64,000 bases of DNA from Paraphaeosphaeria minitans. Lineage: Eukaryota; Ascomycota; Dothideomycetes; Pleosporales; Didymosphaeriaceae. The notes under the pieces were generated by a model. It saw only the letters and a program-made list of their open reading frames with translations. It made no database searches and was not told the origin of the DNA. Position numbers and translations under genes: made by a program. Location: contig WJXW01000001.1 in the NCBI GenBank assembly GCA_015832175.1, forward strand, positions 744,001 through 808,000. The letters are read 5' to 3'. Of this stretch, positions 49,401-62,002 are shown one piece after another (positions within the stretch are counted from its first letter, which is position 1; every line of letters begins with the position of its first letter).

Positions 49401-51760
49401 TGTAGGTGGGTAGGTAGGTGGGTGGGTAGGCATGAGGTTGCCTCCCGCGCAACTGACGTTCAGATCAAATGATTTTCCGGCCCTACACAGCCCCGCTCTG
49501 CAACACCTAATTGGAGGACCAAACTGCCTATATGAGCCTAGCATAGGGGTTTTATCTGGCGACTTGTCGTACCTACCCATCCGCAAGGCAAATCAAGTCT
49601 CCGAACAGCAGCCATCAAGCTTGAAACGATTGGCATACCAACAACATGGAACATGTACAGGAATAGATGGATCGTATCGCGATGGCATCTCCCACGATAT
49701 CACGCGCGTGCCTGCACTCTCAGTCTCCCCACAACAGCCGGAAAAGGAAGGGGTAACTAGATATACAAGACAAAAATAAAACAAAACATCACGCGAAGAC
49801 CGACCCGTTGTAAAACACGAACCCCTTCTCCCCTCGCGGGCATATCTACCTACCGTACAAATCTGGTTCCCCCCCCAAAAAAAACACACACACACTCACA
49901 CACACACACACACGCCAGAAAGATGACGTGACCATGCACCATGGCACTTGCACCACGGCAGCCCAGACCCTGCGCAAACGTGGTACACTACCGGCACACT
50001 ACCTAGATAGTCGCACGGCACCGTACGGTACGGTACCGTACCGTACCCAAGGTAGCCGCAAAGCACGCGCGCAGCCGCCCGCCACCCACGCAGCGGGCCG
50101 CTCCCTCGCATATAGGTACCTACCTACCTACAGCTAAAAAGTACCTGGGAAGGTAGGTAGGTAACAGCGCGTGTCTCAGACACAAAACGCCGGTATCCTC
50201 GCGCCTGCGTACGTACGTACATACCTTACCCCCGGCGGGTGTGTGGGCGACGCTGCGCATCGTCTGATGGGCGGTGGCGACCGTGTGTGCGAGGCGCCGA
50301 GCGCACCACGTGCGGTGGCGAGCGACGCGTGTCTTGCGCGGGGGATACTTGGAATGCGTACCGTGTGGTGCAAGCCACCCTCCCGAACGGGGCTCCGTGT
50401 CACGCGTGACCGTGACGGGGTGTGCGTGAGGGATGTGATGGGGACATCGTGGGTGTTTTCACGGGTGTGGCAAGTCGAGCACTGCATGTACGTTGGGGTA
50501 TCTATCTCTGCAGTATCGCGCTTCGATTACGCTCCGACGTGGGGACACTTCCATCCCGCTCCGGGGGGGAGTGTAGGCCAGCCAGAGAGTCGGCTACGTA
50601 CTGTATGTACTGTACATATACTATCCGCCATCCATTATACATTCCCTCCCCATTGAGTATCACTCCTCCTCCAATGTCCAACAACCTCCCTCCCGTCTCC
50701 CCGAATAAAAGAGTATTGACAAGATAGGGCGAGTAGCTCACGCGATCCTGCCGATCCGCACCCGAGGCGCCCTGCCGCCGAAAGTAAAGCGGTGAAGTGT
50801 ACAAGCAGTGGCATGCCAATCCTGGGCAGCCAGCAGTGCGTATTATAAGGTTACAAGGTACAATCTGGGGGCAAGGGAATCCCAGAGCCGATCCGATCCG
50901 ACCAGTCTACAGCGCAAAAACGCAAACAAAAGAAACAGGAGACTAGGTAGAAGGTATCACAAAGGAAATAGAGAACTGTGGTGCACAGTTTGTCTGGTGG
51001 GAAGAAGCAAAGAGAAATGTTGGCTAGCTACAATTGTTTTGGCTGCGTGCCTATTTCCCCTCGTCGCCAATAATCCAACTTGTGAATCGCTCAAACTGCT
51101 CAATCCAAGTCCAGTAATATGATGCAGTGTGGTATGGTGATGGTATGCGCAAAAGCAATATGCCAAATTTGGGGGGTATTCGCCAATCGAACAAGGAAAC
51201 GATCCAAGGAACAAACGCGCCGTCTAGCGAGATATCTCTTACAAAACGATTGCCCCTCGAATGAAACTGGAAAAGAGATCGGGTGATCATGCGGCGGGTG
51301 CCCGTCCGCGCGCGAGCAGACAAAAACATGACCACGATGATTCCCACTCCTGCAGGAAAGATCCCTGCTGAAAATGTAGCTTAGATGCTGTGCCCGTGGA
51401 AGATGAAAACTGAGCGGGGGCTGAAAATGTTGGCCCAAGTGCGATGAGGCCATATGACAAGTAGAAAACGAGCGGACGAACATGATGCAGTGCGCCAAAA
51501 AAAAAACCAAAACCAAAGACGCGGAGCTTGTTCCGCTTTTGCGGATGCGACTTGCGTGCGTCTAACATCTTTCCGCTCGTGCACCGTTCCTGACGGGTTG
51601 TGGTCGTCAACCGTGAGTGTCTAGTGCGGCGCGAGCCCAGAGATGTATCCGACGATAATATGAAAGCCGCAGAGAGACCCGAATTACACCATGTATAAGG
51701 CTGAAGAGGGCGTAGAGAATGTAGATCCAGATATGTCGAGATGGGAAAGAAACTTGGCGT
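49400..51760. other. Intergenic region downstream of the kinase gene
   Basis: Normal dinucleotide use resumes within a GGTAGGTAGGTGGGTGGG tract (49,405-49,431). A CA microsatellite lies at 49,887-49,914, a GTACGGTAC-type palindromic cluster at 50,020-50,046 and TACC repeats at 50,113-50,163. No convincing coding sequence was found. The last few hundred bases are probably the kinase 3' UTR. Confidence 0.55.
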
Positions 51761-54239
51761 TCACCTGTACATGGACTGGGTGGCCAAAAGACTGGCTGCC
51801 ACGCTTGACGCCCAGTCGTTGGGATCGTCGGGTGGTGTAGCGTACTTTGCCGAAGGACCTTGGTCTTTGGGACCGCGGATCTTCGAAATCTCGAGTGGCT
51901 GCGTGGGAGTCATGTAGGGTGACTGCCCGAACCCTACGCCGTTCCGATTGGCAGATGGCGAAGGCGTAAGATACGAGGCAGCCGGGTTGCCGTCAACGTA
52001 TGCTGGTCGTGGAGCCTGGCTCTGTTGTTCCTGGGCAGCCACAGAATGTCGGTCAAGGGTCTTCACTGCCGTGTGGGTGGAAGCAAGCACTTCACTCAGA
52101 AGCTCTTCCTCTTCATTAGGTGTTTCATAGTTGTTTGAAGGGTTGGACATGCTCTGGAGAGCGCGCCTGGTCCTGCTCGAGATTGGGGCGCCTGGCTGAG
52201 GAGCACCTGGCTGCGCGATACGGTTGTCTGGACCGTGGTTCAGTGAGTGATGCCGCTTGAGCATTGGGTTGGCAGCAACACGTGCACCCTTTGTCACGTT
52301 GGCGGGCTGAGGTGCGGCTTCGAGACTACGCCTCACATTCTGCAAGGCCTTGTCGAGATCAGAAGGATCCGAGTTGGTCGATGGTGTTGGGGCAAGTGGC
52401 GGGTCGATCATCATCCCCGACTGCCGGTTATTACCAGACGCCCAGGGTGCGCAACCCGCATTCGCTTCAACGTCATCCGAGTTGGGCGACATTGGGGTCT
52501 GATACCGACCAGAAAGACGGCGGGCTCGCTTCCTGAGGTGAGAGAAGAATCCCTCTTTCTGTGCGTTCAGAGGCGATGCCAGGCCGGATTGGCCGTTCAA
52601 AGCTCTCTCCGCTTCCTGGCGGTGGATGTCTGCATAGTGGTTTCCGTGCGAGGCAACGGAAAGTTGGCGACCAATCTTCTTCGCAGCCTTCTCGTCGCCT
52701 AGCGCAGCACGTACGTTTGCTTGAGCAGTCACTTCCGCCGACAGAGGAGATACTGGCCGGATAGATGGCAAGATTGGGATAGGAGCTCCGTTAACGGGAA
52801 CGCCGTTCGTCCATGTAGCTCGCTTGGTTGGGTTAGGGCGCTGCTTGGCTGGTGTATCTGCGGGACTTGGGTTCGCGGGTGATGGCCGCGGCGACCCTGT
52901 CTGCGCTGAGGTGTGTTGTGGTACAGCCGGAGCACTCTCTCGTGCCACAAGCGATCGTCTTAGCCATGAAGACGTCTTGGATGTCAGACTGGGAGAAGCG
53001 TCGGGTGAATCCTTTCCAGAGATGTCCGATTGCTTGCGACCCAACAGTCGTGAGGAAGAAGACTTGAGCCGGATCGGGTCGAAAGCGTCCTGAAAGTATT
53101 CATGAGCCAGAGCCTGGGTGGATGTCGGCCTGCCGCGTGGGTCCCACATGAGACAGGCCGTAACAAACTGGGCCAAACTGGAGGGCCATTGGGGCGCTTG
53201 CAGAATCGTGTCGAGCGAGTGTGGTGCCATCTTGGGGAACGAGAAGCCAAGCTTCTGGGCCAGTCGTACACCGTCCTTCCATTCACCACCACCGACACGG
53301 TGGCCATGTTTGTTAACCCAGCTTCCGGGGCTACCCATGATCTCGCAAACCCGCCACACTTGGTCGACCTCGTTGCCGCCAGGGAATAACGGCTTCAAAG
53401 TAGCAATCTCAACAGCCATGGCACCAACCGCCCAGATATCGACCGGTGCCGAATACGAACCTGCGCGAAGCAGGACTTCGGGTGCGCGATACCATCTAGT
53501 TGAGACATAAGTAGTGTATGGCAGCTTCGAGTGCGTTTCTCGGGCGAGGCCAAAGTCAGCAATTTTGATCGTGTACACTGGAGGGGTGGATGGGGGCGTC
53601 ATGAGTGCGGAGTATCTCCGGAATGGATGTGACGTGTCATTCTGTTGTGAGGTCGACACGAGGATGTTCTCGGGCTTGATGTCGCGATGGAAGAACTCGC
53701 GCTGGTGAATGTGCTCCAGGCCCGAAAGGATCTGGAACAGGATGCTCTTCACACTGTGGGCGTCCATTGGCTTGTGGTCCCGCGCTTTCATCAGCTGGTA
53801 GAGATTACCGTCCATGAACTCCATGGCAATGTGAAGTCGCCTGCTGTAAGGGTCCAGGAAGATATCCAATGCAGGAACCAGATGCGGATGAGGTGGAAGT
53901 GACCGCAGGAAGATGACCTCTCGGAGCTCTAGGCAAGCTTGAAATGAGTCAAACGTCTTCTTCATTGTCTTGATGGCGACCTAGTGGTCGTTAGACACGG
54001 GTTGATGCGACCACAACGGCGATACATACCAGTGTGCCACGACGAGCGATGTGTGCGCCCGCTGTCCGTACGCGGGCAAGAGCGACGCTGCCGAAGCTGC
54101 CATCGCCAATCTCCTTCATCACCTCATATCTCTCCTCCAACGACGCCCAACCTTGCGGTTGGATGTGTGTCTCGGGGTACATATTAGATGATTTTGAAGA
54201 ACTACGTGGGTCAGCTATGGTTGTGTGAGGCGTGGACAT
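51761..54239 (-). CDS. ime2: Ime2/MAK-type serine/threonine protein kinase
   Basis: Two exons, 54239-54030 and 53980-51761, around a 49-bp intron (GTATGT to CACTAG) that joins RRGTL to VAIKTM; 809 aa. The kinase domain spans about residues 36-360: Gly-loop IGDGSFGSVA, ATP-binding Lys in VAIK (K74), catalytic HRDIKPEN (D170), DFG (D212) and activation loop TTY (T226, Y228) before VSTRWYRAPE. The TxY loop and MDGNLYQLM place it in the RCK (Ime2/MAK/ICK) family of CMGC kinases. A long Ser/Pro-rich tail (about 370-809) is typical. Family members act in meiosis, starvation responses and sexual development in fungi; the role here is inferred. An in-frame Met at 54,293 would add 18 residues; I chose 54,239 because the sequence from there (MSTPHTT) looks more like coding sequence. 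Confidence 0.92.
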
Positions 54240-55650
54240 GTACACACCGCTGGTAGCGTTCCTTCGCGGTTGATGTCCGTGTTTACAGCGCACTCCGGTT
54301 CATGTCAGGTTGGTATTTGACTGGTTGGGTCGAAGGTGGATGGTGATTAGGTGGTACACGGCGGGGAGTCGAGTCCAGCTGAGGGGCCGCGTGCAGTGCT
54401 TATCGACAAGTGCAGGTTCGATAGGAGGAGAAGTAAGGGTCCAGGTTGACGCAGGTGCGACCGAGTGGAAGAAATGAGGGACGACGGTTGGAAAAGGGTG
54501 TGCGGTGGACGGTCCAGGAACACGGTAGGCGGATAGAGTTCCAGGGGATGGGATGGTTGTGGCGGGCGACTGAGGAATCACTTGTTGACCATAGCTCGAG
54601 TGGGTTGCAAATCAGGATAGGTGACGGAGGACGTGCATCCGGGGAGAGAGGCAAGTGGAACAAAGGACGAAAGGAGGTCGTCAGGCAGGCAATGGGCTCC
54701 CGTGGAGGGGTTGGAAGACAGGTTGGGTGTGGCGGTCAAACTAGGTGGGTGACGAGACGGGTGGCCGAATAGGGCGTGGGCGCACAGCGACAGCAGCGTG
54801 TTGACGGGCGAGGACGTTGCGGGTGGCAGGCTCTGTGATTGACGGAGGGTTTCCTGAGAGGACGAGCAAGCGGCGGGACTGTGGGCTTGAGCATGAATCG
54901 GTTATGGCAATTTCGGGCAAGGCCAGGGCCGTTGGCAGATTAGAGGGGAAAGGGAGCGGCGTGGCCAGTCGGTAAGAATGGAGATGGTGAGGCTGGAAAG
55001 GGTAAAGCTGCGATGAGGCCAGAGGATGGCCGTTGCTGAGGAGAGCAGTTGGTGTGCTGGCACGGTCGCAGGCCGGTAGAATCAGGTTGGCGCAGGCAGA
55101 GGGGCTGCAGGAGGCGGAACGGGACAGCAGGTCAAGAGAGCGGTGAATGCTAGTGTAGCGAGGGTTGGGAGGTGGAGGCAGACGCGTTACAGCAGAGGCG
55201 CGAGGGCCATGGCGACGCTGTGGGTTTTGAGGGTGTGCGAGGCGCGGAGTGAAGCCGGCGCAGGCTCTGCTTGGGGGCGCGAGATTGCGTCGACGGGGGG
55301 CTGAAGTTTCGCGACAGGCGAGGTGTTGACTACTGGCACTACTGGCACTACTGGCACTACGGCCGGGGGAGCGAGGAAGGCGCGAGGAAGGACCAGGAAA
55401 GGCCAGGAAGGCGCAGTCGGCTGGATCCGCGTGCCTCGAGCCACGGCACCCTTCACCCTTTAGCAGCACCCTAGACTAGATAGATACTGCCTGGAGCGGG
55501 TAGTGTCGACTCGTAGCGCAGCCCATGCACTCACTGTGCAGCCAGCACCGTCCTGAGTCCACGACCGTCCGAGTCCACGACTAGGTACGGCCAGAACGCA
55601 CCCGCGCCCACGCCCCCTTTTTGCCTTGATTGACGCCGTTTCGCCGTTGC
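54240..55650. other. Upstream region of the kinase gene
   Basis: GC-rich with a strong purine/pyrimidine strand bias, and probably the promoter and 5' UTR of the kinase gene. A minus-strand open frame of 242 codons (54,741-55,469) is low complexity (Ser, Pro, Arg, Ala), lacks any domain and is best explained by composition. A CTACTGGCA short tandem repeat occurs at 55,329-55,359. Confidence 0.5.
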
Positions 55651-55983
55651 GCGCCGCTGCGAGTTGTGCACCCACGCGACCCTTATGCCACCTGCAACCG
55701 TGCATAGTACATGCGTCCGTGTATGCGCCGTGCGGTGATGCCTGCCAACCGTGCCCACCTAGGTCCATGTGCATTGTGTGCGGCGATGCTGCGGCGCGTC
55801 CCACTCCACTGTCCCCTCGCGCGCCGCTGCGGGTTGAGCACCCACGTGACGCTTATGCCACCTGCAACCGTACATACGTCCGTGTATGCGCCGTGCGGTG
55901 ATGCTTGCCAACCGCGCCCACCTAGGTCCATGTGCATTGTGTGCGGCGATGCTGCGGCGCGCCCCATTTCACTGTCCCCTCGC
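55651..55983. repeat. 170-bp tandem duplication
   Basis: Copy 1 is 55,651-55,820 and copy 2 is 55,821-55,983. Both begin GCGCCGCTGCG(A/G)GTTG and contain CCACCTAGGTCCATGTGC; they differ at scattered positions and by small indels. Open frames across it on both strands are repeat by-products. Confidence 0.9.
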
Positions 55984-58900
55984 GCGCTGAGCCCAAGGCT
56001 GGCCTGGCCTATCTACCTGTCTGCGACGCGGGCGGCTTCGCACTGGCAGCCCGAACAACAGGACATGACGGATGCGCCAGCCTGCCCGACGCGTTTCTGC
56101 TGCGTCGGCCCCTCTGCCCCTTTTCCCACACCCACGCCCGTCGCACATCGCTGCGTCGTGCCGCTGCTCGGGCTCCTCCCATGCTTGCTTGTTCTGGCCA
56201 CCGTCCCTGAGCGACATGCACCCTGCACAGTGCAGCCTGCAGCCTTATTCGCCTAGTGCCGAGGCACCCGTCTGCCATTGGCCCATGATGCCCGCAAGGT
56301 TCCGCCCTGGTGGTTTTCACTCTCCAGCCCTCCCCCCTCCCCCCTCCGTAGCGCTCCTAGGTAGCAGACGCTCGTGCGTGGTGACAGCAACTGCCGTCGA
56401 TGCCGTCATCCGACCCACCATCTTCTCGAGCCTCCTGACGAGTTGCCGTCTTGTCTTGATAGGCATGCCTGAGAGGCAACCACACAGGATCCGAAGCCTG
56501 TTGCTCCCTTGTCTTCTAGAAACCTTCTCCCGTCTGCGCAATTCCCCGTCGCCCATCAAAACATAGTACCTACCCACCCTCGTGCTCGGCAAGCTTGCTT
56601 CAGCTCTAGCAACGTTTCGAAATTGTGCTACTTGGAAACATCACGGATTCTACGTCACAGCTGTTTCGCCTGGCCACACTGGTCTGGCGGACCGAATCGA
56701 CAGGTTTTCCCATGCCAAATTGGCCACAGGACACGGCTCTGGCCGAAGGCATCAGCTAGGATTTGTATGTGTAGCCTCCGGACCACTCAACTTTATTCGA
56801 ATTCAGGCAGTAGATGCACCAATAATGACAAGCCGTCACCCAATCAATCTTGACAATCAACGAACAACGTCATTTCAAACTCTCGCGCTCCCTAGCAACC
56901 GGCGTTGCCTTCACGCTCTGGACCCGATTGCATTTGCGCTCACGCTGCGGGCACGACATTGGCCGCCAACACGGTGTGAATCCTGCACGCCAGCCTCTAA
57001 ACAATGCCAGCTCACCCCCTGCTCAGTCATCCGCTCTCTTTTTCGTCGGCCCCTCGTCGGCTCCGTTCCTGTTTCGGCTCTCGAGCCACCAGTAAGACTG
57101 TTGGCATACACCAACCATCCCCCCTAGCGCGATGCCAGCTACCCCTGCTTCGCCAACAAAGCACCACAAGCTGTGTTCGTGTGCAGACCAAACCTGTTTG
57201 GCGCTCCCTCACAAGTCTACCTACCCCGCTTGTTAGCCATTGTCACCCACCAACGTGCTTCGAACCTGTGCCCGGGTTGTCGGCCAAGGCGAGTCCTCGA
57301 AAGCACGAACCTCGGAGCACGAGCGCGAGTATCAGGGACGGCGAACGGTGGTTTACTCTTGTGCCACGACGCCGCGATGATGGTGGCCACATCTCCGCGG
57401 TTGCCCCCTTCCAGCGGTCAGCGCCTGCCCGTTCCAGCATGAGCAACCGCAACGACACACGAAAAGCAATGCCGACGTCGCCGACTGAGCTTCCCAACCT
57501 GCACGCCAATCGAGTGTACCTGCACCGATAACGAGCCTACTGTGTGTAGCAGACAGTGTCACTGAAGCTCACGGGAAGGACCGTCCCGATCGTAGTCTCA
57601 CTGGGGGCGGCTTACCTACGTGGGAAGCGACACCTGCGAATCCTCATCTGACGTGGGCGTCGGACACTGCCAGGACGACCAGCCTCGCAGGGCGAGAGGC
57701 CTGATATAGATCTGCACGAATGTATTGCTGATGCGTGAGGCTGATTTGCCATTGGCAAACGCAAATCAGGAGCCGAGCCACAGATGGCATGGAGATTGCG
57801 GGGGAGGGTACAAAGACGAGGCCAAGGGAGCCCGGAGTTGCCAACGAGGACTTGTTAATGCGGGTCATCTTGGTGAAGTGTGTTGGGGTCCATGGTGCGC
57901 GTTGGAACACGTGGGTTCGTGAGCAAAAAGGTCCGTCCTCATGCGCGAATCATCGGGCTACCGAAAGGGCCTGGGGATCTTCCGCTTGAGATGCTGCTAC
58001 ACCGTACATGGATCGAGGGTCTCTGTCTAGACGAGCCGACTCAATTCCCGGGTGTTGTGGCCTACCCATCATTTGCCCATGAAGGTGGCATGGTGGACTT
58101 CAAGCGATTTGCTCGCCTTTCGAATCCCATAGGTAATATCCCCTGTGGTCTGTGTGTACTTTTGAGAGCATACCATCTTCGATACAAAATGCAGGTGATG
58201 TACCACTTCATATACAAGACAAGGTCTGGCTGAGACTGTTATAGTGGCCAATGGTTGAGGAGAGAATCCACCCTACTGTGAGCACCCACGACACCTATCA
58301 TGTACCTAATGAGCTCACACATGTAGAATAGAGTGAGTCGATACAGGGTGAGGTGCGCGGCTACGTTCCTATTTTTCACACCATCCACTGGGCAAGGTCT
58401 CAAGTGTAAAGCTTCCCCTCGTCATCTCAAGATGAACATGCAATCACGCCTCCGTTGCAACAATGCACATTCGCGCGTTGATGTCGGCCTCAATCCGCAT
58501 CAAGTCGACCCAACCTACCCATAGTACACCGGGCACCGGTCGCCACCATTATGAATCCATCACCGACACCTGATCTCCTCGGTACCGTATCGTCTCTCGG
58601 CAAGTCTGCCAATGGGTATCTCTCCATAGGTACCCTGCCGTGCGTTTTATGCTACCCGCGCCTCCCCATCGATTTCCCCATGCTACCCACCAGGAAGGTT
58701 GACCCACCCAAACCGAGCACGTCTCGCACGCAAGCAATCGCACCCACACACTAAAGCAGCACACGCATTAGACCGGGGACCATCACGTACAGCACCGCTA
58801 GGTAGCACGTCTGGCAGAACAGACGTGGCCGCCGTCTGACCGCCTTTTGACGCGGAGAACACTTGCAAAGCGAGCGGAGGGGTCCAGGCCGGCACGTGTA

Positions 58901-59250
58901 CCCACCGAACACCGATGGTCGCGGTTCGCGCCGTGGGAAAAGAGCGGTGCGGAAAAAGGACGCGTCGAGAGCACACCGCCCACGGGTAGTTCGGAGAAGA
59001 AGTGGGGGCGGTGTGGGTGTGGGCGTGGGCGTGGGTGCGTAAACAAACAAACGACGAGCCTTCACGGGCACTGGCATGGAAACGAGACAATGACACGTTG
59101 GCAAGCGTGCGCCGGGGAGCATCTGGAACATGTGCACAGTGCTTTCGATATTTTCAAGTACATAAACTAAGCTAGTGGATACAGAGACATTGCAGTCGGC
59201 GCTGGGGTGGTATTGAAAGACCTGATGTCCGTTAGCGCGAGCCCTGGAAA
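55984..59250. other. Region without a recognisable gene
   Basis: Several overlapping open frames of 60-180 codons occur on both strands, but none has a domain, consistent composition or splice-supported structure. A plus-strand frame at 57,880-58,233 (117 codons, MLGSMVRVGTRGF) is the least improbable small gene and cannot be supported further. GTGGGTGTGGGCGTGGGCG repeats lie near 59,012-59,036. Confidence 0.4.
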
Positions 59251-60040
59251 CAGATTCGAAAAGGACCGATGTTGGATTGGGTATCAGCTCTCCAAGGTGA
59301 TTGGTTTGTTTCGTCAACGTTGTACTCAGTAAGAACACAGCGAAATAAGGTTATTCATCAGGTGAAGGGTGCAGATGTGATGAGTGTACGTACCATCCAG
59401 GCGGTTCAGCAGTCTCATCACGTAGGCCAAATGGGTATCTGCACCGGACTGTGGTCAGCTATGAATTGCAGTCGAGTGTTGGTCCTGTTTGAACAGGTAA
59501 AGGTGACTCCATCTGAGATCAGCCTACTACACGTTAGTTGACACCGATGTTGAGACTTGTGAGTTCGACTTACCTCATTAAATCAGATTTTTTAGTAAGA
59601 TCAATACGGCAGAAACCGCTCACACAGTGTGAATATCGAAGTATCATCATAGATAAGATGGAGCACCACGCAAAACAAGAGATATCGGCATACCTGAAGC
59701 CACAATTAGCTTCATGCCATCGGAGTACATCGACAAAGTGTGAGATGTTATGGCGATCAGAAGATGCGTTATCAACAAGCAACCCCACTCCCGAACACCC
59801 ACAGGTTTGTACGTCCTGTTGTAAACGAGTGCCGGTCGAAGAGCGCAATCTGTCCGCCCGTTGCATCGGAGATGTTTCATCAGGAAAGCGAGGGTAGTTG
59901 TAGCGGAAGAGGGTATTGTACCTATACGTTGCATCGTTAGCATTGGACCAGAAAGCGCGTGCGACACAGATAGTCGAAACGGTATGAGCACAATCAGACA
60001 AGGCTGAAACTTAAGTTTTGACAAAATCGACATCGTATAT
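59250..60040 (-). pseudogene. Vestige of an unidentified spliced gene
   Basis: A textbook intron is present on the minus strand at 59,573-59,527 (47 bp: GTAAGTCG donor, CTAACG branch point, GTGTAG acceptor). Coding-like pieces flank it in different frames (LAYVMRLLNRLDG before a GTACGT donor near 59,390; YRYNTLFRYNYPRFPDETSP near 59,900), but frameshifts and stops separate them. I do not recognise the protein. It could also be an untranslated spliced transcript. Confidence 0.3.
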
Positions 60041-62002
60041 TCAGGTCGAGGAATGCCTTTCCGGTGTCACAGTATCATCACTGTGCTGCGGAGGTGTGAA
60101 AGGGATGGGATCGTCATACCTTTTATGAATTTGAACAAGTCGCAAGTTACGCGTGTAGAGCCATGTTTGTGAACCTATTTGGTACGTCAGCAGCATTTCG
60201 TAACAAAAGCTGGTGACATTGAGGTCGAGCGACGTGCATCATTGTAATTCTAAATGTGTCGTCCGTCACGGAATTGTAGGAGTTGGATTGTTGTGAAGTA
60301 TAATCTTCTGCTGCAGGACCGGCGGAAAGAGGGTAACTTACTGCGCGCGGTGTCTACGCAACCTCAGCTAGTCAGTAGCTGAGCACTCGTACGTAGACCA
60401 AGAAAGCGCGAGTGCGCGCGTTGAGTCCTCGGTGCAGGCACCTGTGTGATGTGAAAAGCAGATGTTCGTTCGCGAAGTTTTTAGAGCAAGAACGGGGCGG
60501 AGCCACTATACGCCGAGGCTAGTTAGGTAAGCGACCCCAAGTTGTCGCAAGCATCTTCCAGGAACACCACAGCTGGCCTTGGAACGTGAGACAATGTGCG
60601 TAGGCGCGTTTCTATCTTGCACGATGATCGATATGTTCGCTCCATTATGGAGTATTTCCTAGTCTTCTTTTCCAACTCACACCTCAAGCTAGGGGGTAGC
60701 CATGATTGACGCAGGCCGGAGAAATATGTTTAGCAGTGATGGGCGAGGGTCGATGGACGGTGCAGGAAGGATTTGTGCGCGCAGCGGTTTTGCTGCGCCA
60801 GGAAGACTTCATGCGTGCCGCCAGGCACTGGCACTTTAACGATTTCTCCTTGTCAAATCACATCATCATCAACCACACGTTGCTGCCTTGCACGCGCCAA
60901 ACGTTCAGAAGAACTCCTCAAGCTGCATCAGAGATGTAGTATACCTACCCGTGTAGGTGGTTTTTCTTCTGCCTCGGTCATTAATGAAGTGGACAGTTTG
61001 TTGCTTTCCAGCGGGCTCAGGCAGATTTCCACGGGTGCCGAAGCAAAGACTTGTACCAAAAATCACCAATCCAGTACTTCAGGGCTGTAAAACTGCGCAG
61101 CCTGGAACCCATTGATCCGATTCTTCGCATTCTTTAATTTCGATATTGCGTTCACGATCAGGGGACGTCTACCGCACGATACATCTCGCTGACAACCCGC
61201 AGTTTCACGTTCCGCGAAGCGCTTCTCAGAATAATGCATGTCAACTCATTGCGCGCAAAGCAGGGTTGTGTCATGGCTATCTGTGAGCATCGCGTGTGTA
61301 CATGATGCATGAAATTTGAAGATCTTCATGTCACTGGAAAGGTCGATCTCCTGTCTCGTGGGCCTTTATCTCTGTTACAGAAAAGCGATTGGCGCACTTA
61401 TGAAACAGAAGGAAGCCCATATTTTACGTAGCGAGATCAACTTGGCATGGATTCACTCACCGATAACTACCAAAACTGTAATTCCAACAACACATATGCC
61501 TGCTTCAATATGCATGCCTCCGCCAAGAATCAGAACAGAACTCTCAAATATGAGGTCGTGTACTCACTTTTCCACCAATATTGAACCCTGGCTCTTTTTA
61601 CAACCTCGCCTGCGCTTATCTCAAATCAGTGCGTGTCCGTACACAACGTCCACCAGACGTTGAACGCCGTAGGAAAGTTGTTAAATACTGGTCGAACATT
61701 ACTATCAGCAGTTTAATCAGATTAGACCGACTCTCTGTACCATCTAGATTTGCTTTTGGGGGGAATATGTCTTTGGGGGCCACGCTACTGTATCAGTCAG
61801 GAGTAAACAAGGCTCGAATACGAGCATGATTGGTCGCATGATAGGCGGCTCTTTGTTTGGCTGATATTATGGACGCAAAGCGAGATTTTCACTATCCTTG
61901 TGTGCCTACCCCTTCTGTCAGGCGCCATATTCTTTTCTACTTCTCACGCCGTTCCCACAGTCATTACCTTTCACAATAGTTCAGCAATACACTCGTCTCA
62001 CA
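60041..62002. other. Region without a recognisable gene
   Basis: No intact gene seen. On the minus strand near 61,475-61,540 a short membrane-helix-like frame (IEAGICVVGITVLVVIG) ends at a GTGAGT donor-like site, which may be another decayed gene piece. The plus strand at 60,706-61,090 has short open frames with no domain. Confidence 0.35.

Noticed and set aside
51100..51610. Minus-strand open frames of 100-138 codons downstream of the kinase stop
   Set aside because: Several frames overlap, none has a domain, and the region is most simply the kinase 3' UTR.
54741..55469. 242-codon minus-strand open frame upstream of the kinase
   Set aside because: Low-complexity Ser/Pro/Arg/Ala composition, overlapping open frames on both strands, no domain; explained by GC-rich biased sequence.
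55711..56256. 181-codon plus-strand open frame and similar minus-strand frames
   Set aside because: They run through the 170-bp tandem duplication and have no domain or consistent codon use.
58683..59338. Minus-strand 195-codon frame with a Pro-Thr repeat
   Set aside because: The Pro-Thr run comes from a GTGGGC microsatellite and the rest has no recognisable feature or splice support.
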